64,000 bases of DNA from Methanobrevibacter sp. TLL-48-HuF1 (lineage in GTDB: Archaea; Methanobacteriota; Methanobacteria; Methanobacteriales; Methanobacteriaceae). Each line of letters starts with the position of its first letter. Position 1 is the first letter of the stretch. Both the position numbers and the translations under genes were made by a program. The stretch covers positions 62,001-126,000 of the forward strand of contig NZ_CP081485.1 of assembly GCF_023617305.1 (NCBI RefSeq). The letters are read 5' to 3'. The notes under the pieces were generated by a model, which ran no database searches, was not told the DNA's origin, and saw only the letters and a program-made list of their open reading frames with translations. Shown here piece after piece: positions 60,883 through 64,000 of this stretch.

Positions 60883-62217
60883 TTAGTTAAATTTCTTACT
60901 AACTTCTTCTACAGCAAGTACTAAAGGATCAGTAACCATAGATACTGGAGGCGCATAAGCAAATTCAACATTACTTAATTCAAAGCAACTTAAGCCCTGA
61001 GTAATAGCTAAAGTCATTGTATCAATTCTTTCAGCTACTCTTTCTTCAGCAATTATTTGACAACCGATAATTCTACCATTACAGTCACAGATAATCTTAA
61101 TATCCATAGGTTTAGCATTAGGATAATAACGGGCTCTTGTAAGTGCTTCTACTTTTTCAACAATAGGTTTAATATTGTTTTGCTGAGCAAAACTGGAAGT
61201 TAAACCAACAGCACCAAACTCTAATTTACCTACTTTAGAAACCATAGCATTTAATACAGGATTGAAATTAGATTTTTTACCAGTTATTGTACGAGCTAAT
61301 GTCTTGGATTCACGAACAGCAGTAGTACCTAAATGACTGATGGTATTAGCTTGAAGAATTAAATCCTGAGATTCAACACAGTCTCCAAGAGCATAAACAT
61401 CTTCAACAGAAGTTTCCATTTTTTCATTAACTAAAATAGCCCATCTTCCGATATCACAGCCAGCCATTTTAGCTAATTCCAATTCAGGCCTTACACCAGT
61501 AGCTAAAATAACCATATCTGCATCAATACAGCTTCCGTCACCGAAATATGCTTTTTTAACTTTTCCACCTTCTCCTTCCAATTTAGTAATAGGTTCACCA
61601 AGCATTACATGAATATTTTCCATTTTCAAATATCTGGTTAAAATATCAGCCATATCACTATCAAGAGATCTTGGAACAATTTGAGGCATCATTTCACTTA
61701 AAGTAACATTTAAACCTAATTCTTTAAGAGCAAAAACAATTTCAATACCAATTAATCCGGCACCAGTTACAACAGCACTTTTAGAAGTTTTAGCCCATTG
61801 CTGAACTTTCCTACCGTCCTCAATGTTTCTTATTTGGAAAACACCCTCTAAATCCACACCTTCCATAGGAGGTACAAAGGGGTTTCCCCCAGTAGCTAAA
61901 ACCAATTTATCATAATCAATAGTTTTTTCACCATCTGCATTTTCATAAGTGACAGTTTTTTTACTGCTGTCAACTGCAGTTACTTCAGATTTTATTAAAA
62001 CATCAATATTGACTTCTTTATAATCTTCAGGTGTTTTCATAATAATATCGTCAAAAGAAGAAATCTTTCCAGACAATACATAAGGAATAGCACATGGAGA
62101 ATATGCCACATTTTCATCACGAGTTATAACAGTAATTTCTGCATCTTTATCTAAACGCCTAATATTTGAGGCAGTAGACATTCCGCCTGCTCCCCCACCA
62201 ACAATAACAACTTTCAT
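60883..62217 (-). CDS. CoA-disulfide reductase/NADH oxidase family flavoprotein
   Basis: A 444-residue FAD/NAD(P)-dependent oxidoreductase: FAD site VVIVGGGAGGMSTASNIRRL, the redox Cys in VAYSPCAIPYVLSG near residue 43, NAD(P)-binding AVVTGAGLIGIEIVFALKEL, second FAD motif DVYALGDCVESQDL, and the C-terminal dimerisation domain with AYAPPVSMVTDPLV. Members reduce O2, CoA-disulfide or polysulfide with NAD(P)H; in a strict anaerobe oxygen or thiol-stress defence is likely. Confidence 0.85.
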   Translation of the reverse strand: MKVVIVGGGAGGMSTASNIRRLDKDAEITVITRDENVAYSPCAIPYVLSGKISSFDDIIMKTPEDYKEVNIDVLIKSEVTAVDSSKKTVTYENADGEKTIDYDKLVLATGGNPFVPPMEGVDLEGVFQIRNIEDGRKVQQWAKTSKSAVVTGAGLIGIEIVFALKELGLNVTLSEMMPQIVPRSLDSDMADILTRYLKMENIHVMLGEPITKLEGEGGKVKKAYFGDGSCIDADMVILATGVRPELELAKMAGCDIGRWAILVNEKMETSVEDVYALGDCVESQDLILQANTISHLGTTAVRESKTLARTITGKKSNFNPVLNAMVSKVGKLEFGAVGLTSSFAQQNNIKPIVEKVEALTRARYYPNAKPMDIKIICDCNGRIIGCQIIAEERVAERIDTMTLAITQGLSCFELSNVEFAYAPPVSMVTDPLVLAVEEVSKKFN

Positions 62218-62342
62218 CGTTAAAACAACCTTTTTTTAAACAAATTAACAAAATATTTATGAATTTAACATTAATATTTATTAAAATATAAGTATAAAAA
62301 AGTAACTATCAAAAAAAGTTCAATTTAAAAGGTGAAATAAAT

Positions 62343-62969
62343 ATGAAAGAAATTGATTTTAATTTAAATGAAAATCCTTTTATTAATTTCCAGTCATCAA
62401 GATATTCAATGACTGCCAGAATCAACGTTGAAAAAATGTGGAAATATTCAAAAGAAAATAACTATTCATTTTTTGTATTGTCTTTAGGGTGTTTAATGGA
62501 AGCTGTAAACTCCATACCTCAGCTTAAAAGAAGAATAGTTAACGATAAAGTAATTGAGCATGATTATTTAGATGGAGTCTGCCCAATAATGGATGAAAAC
62601 AATGAAATCTATAAAGAAATGAGAGTAAAACCACCTGAAACATTTAATGACTTTGAAAACTGGCATAATTATGTTAAAAAAACATCAGCTGATGTGTTAT
62701 CCGGCAAAATAGATGAATTCAATGTTAAAATGGAAAAACGAGACTGTGAAAATATAGCTAATTACTCCTGTATCCCATGGGTTGATTTTGAATCAATAAC
62801 AAGTGGAATATTAACTGGAAATCAAATACAACCATTAATAACCTGGGGAAAAGTAAATAAAAACTATGAAATGAGTGTAGCTATTACTGTAAGCCATATT
62901 TTTGTTAATGGAAAAGAATTAGGATTATTTTACAAAAAAGCACAGGAAAATTTTAATCATCTGAAGTAG
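62343..62969 (+). CDS. Chloramphenicol-acetyltransferase-like enzyme (CatA fold)
   Basis: A 208-residue protein with the CAT fold (FINFQSSRYSMTARINVEKM, FFVLSLGCLMEAVNSIPQLK, LITWGKVNKNYEMSVAITVS). CATs have the motif HHxxxDG at the end; here it is SHIFVNGKELGLFYKK, keeping one His but with Asn for Asp. Substrate not known, antibiotic resistance not implied. The ribosome-binding site AAAGGTGA lies just before the ATG. Its end overlaps the next convergent gene by 17 bp. Confidence 0.7.
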   Translation: MKEIDFNLNENPFINFQSSRYSMTARINVEKMWKYSKENNYSFFVLSLGCLMEAVNSIPQLKRRIVNDKVIEHDYLDGVCPIMDENNEIYKEMRVKPPETFNDFENWHNYVKKTSADVLSGKIDEFNVKMEKRDCENIANYSCIPWVDFESITSGILTGNQIQPLITWGKVNKNYEMSVAITVSHIFVNGKELGLFYKKAQENFNHLK

Positions 62970-63282
62970 ATTCAATATCAGTAGTTTCCAATTTAAATAT
63001 AACTGGCCTTAACCCATCATTACAACTGACAATAGCTATACCTGGTTTTTTAATCCAATCCCCATAATAAAATAAATCATCAACACCGTGAGACAATGCA
63101 AATACATACTGATATATTGCTTTCCATGCTTCATCACAAAAGCCTTCAGGCTTTGCCCAATCCCCATAATAAACTTCACCTTCATTTAGAATCGGACATA
63201 CTCCCAAATCATCAATACCATATTCTTTAGCCAAATCCTCTTGGAATGTTGTTTTTAAAACTGTTATTTTTACTTTTTTCAT
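62953..63282 (-). CDS. TIGR04076-family protein
   Basis: A 109-residue protein that fits the small TIGR04076 family: VKITVLKTTFQEDLAKEYG, KPEGFCDEAWKAIYQYVFAL, YYGDWIKKPGIAIVSCNDGL, RPVIFKLE. Conserved Cys residues could bind metal. No function known. The last 10 residues are acidic and overlap the CAT-like gene. Confidence 0.75.
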   Translation of the reverse strand: MKKVKITVLKTTFQEDLAKEYGIDDLGVCPILNEGEVYYGDWAKPEGFCDEAWKAIYQYVFALSHGVDDLFYYGDWIKKPGIAIVSCNDGLRPVIFKLETTDIESTSDD

Positions 63283-63311
63283 TGTAATTCAAAAAAAATA
63301 AGGTAAAGATT

Positions 63312-63992
63312 TTATTCAAAATCAATACCAGTTATTCTAAATCCGCCATAATGAGATTTGAATTTAATGTTCATACCAATTAGCAATGGGGTAATAGATT
63401 CAATTAAATGAGCTTTATTTAAAGGCCCAATATCAATAGATCTTAAACCAGGTATTTTTTCAATAATATCACTAGCTATCTCTTTAGCTTCCTTATCATC
63501 ACCACAAATCAAACAGTCACATTCAATTGGGTCTGGAATATTTGCCAAATGAGAGTTACTGATATTGTTAAATGCTGCAACGACTTTAACATCTGCATCT
63601 TTTAAGATTTTTGCCGCCCTTTCTGCTGCTGAACCCGGATTTATATGTAAAGGATTACTTACCGGTCCGCCAATAGCTGTTTCCAATGGTACAGTTGCAT
63701 CTAAAAGTACTTTTCCTTTTGCATTTTCTTTAATAGTCTTTAAAGTTGCACTTTGAGCCTGTAAAGGTACGGTTAAAATTAACACATCAGCTGCAGCTGC
63801 TGCATCTTCATTAGCCATACCAACTAACTCTTTAGGATTGTGCTCTTTAATTTCCTCATTAGCTTCACCAACAACAGTTAAAGCTTTTTCTTCTTTACGA
63901 GATCCCACAATTACATCTTCACCTGCAATAGCTAAACGTTTTGCAATTCCAAGACCTTGAGGTCCTGTTCCACCAATTATACCAATTTTCAT
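63312..63992 (-). CDS. npdG: F420-dependent NADP reductase
   Basis: A 226-residue enzyme that transfers hydride between reduced coenzyme F420 and NADP+, a methanogen function. The N-terminal dinucleotide fold MKIGIIGGTGPQGLGIAKRL is followed by VIVGSRKEEKA for the NADP phosphate and VLILTVPLQAQ, AFNNISNSHLANIP, CDCLICGDDKEA. The C-terminus is complete. The start ATG lies at the edge of the window. Confidence 0.88.
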   Translation of the reverse strand: MKIGIIGGTGPQGLGIAKRLAIAGEDVIVGSRKEEKALTVVGEANEEIKEHNPKELVGMANEDAAAAADVLILTVPLQAQSATLKTIKENAKGKVLLDATVPLETAIGGPVSNPLHINPGSAAERAAKILKDADVKVVAAFNNISNSHLANIPDPIECDCLICGDDKEAKEIASDIIEKIPGLRSIDIGPLNKAHLIESITPLLIGMNIKFKSHYGGFRITGIDFE

Positions 63993-64000
63993 TTTTTTAT

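Overview
The window looks like chromosome of a methanogenic archaeon of the genus Methanobrevibacter (M. smithii-like). I infer this from the very AT-rich DNA, the ribosome-binding sites of the GGAGGTGAT type (often only GTGAT), archaeal TATA boxes, an F420-dependent NADP reductase, a nicotianamine-synthase-like gene, a methanogen-type dihydropteroate-synthase-related fragment, adhesin-like surface proteins and many zinc-ribbon proteins. I found no tRNA or rRNA gene.

Layout. 0-12 kb is accessory DNA: a run of zinc-ribbon, coiled-coil and membrane proteins, a protein built of 14 calcium-loop repeats, an Rpn-like nuclease and four TPR proteins. 12-15 kb holds an ATPase pseudogene lying tail to tail with an intact relative. 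15-19.3 kb is a compact island with two ARPP-1-like proteins around a nicotinamide phosphoribosyltransferase, plus a HIRAN-like protein and a stand-alone TFB-type zinc ribbon. 19.3-31 kb has a DUF4143 ATPase, exonuclease VII (large subunit with a C-terminal membrane anchor), a tyrosine recombinase next to 730 bp of non-coding DNA, a LOG-family hydrolase, nicotianamine synthase with a GNAT enzyme, MarR and a radical SAM/SPASM enzyme.

31.16-42.36 kb is the most unusual part. Eleven identical 37-bp direct repeats plus one degenerate terminal copy are laid out like a CRISPR array, with an AT-rich leader and a cas2-cas1 operon at one end. The 'spacers', however, are 414 to 2623 bp long and carry gene fragments and whole genes. 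Some look viral (portal and MuF head protein with a JAMM domain, the end of an ADP-ribosyltransferase, small possible immunity genes). Others look like methanogen chromosome (K+ channel, Nudix/acyltransferase gene pair, adhesin segments, dihydropteroate-synthase-related protein). Most inserts cut genes at their borders. No interference (effector) gene is present in the window. The simplest reading is a Cas1-Cas2 module that integrates long duplex DNA and duplicates a CRISPR-type repeat, giving a giant-spacer archive or cassette array.

42.5-64 kb is mostly ordinary chromosome: acyl-CoA synthetase with its regulator, a glutamate-synthase-like protein with three rubredoxin-like modules, MntP, an Ig-repeat surface protein, ketopantoate-reductase-like enzyme, three SseB-like proteins, a DUF4143 ATPase preceded by iterons, MsrA-MsrB fusion, PatB-like lyase, Mrp/NBP35 ATPase, a CoA-disulfide-reductase/NADH-oxidase family enzyme, a CAT-like acetyltransferase, a TIGR04076-like protein and the F420-dependent NADP reductase. 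Decayed copies are scattered through it (mntP remnant, a secreted-protein gene split by a stop codon, a truncated paralog).
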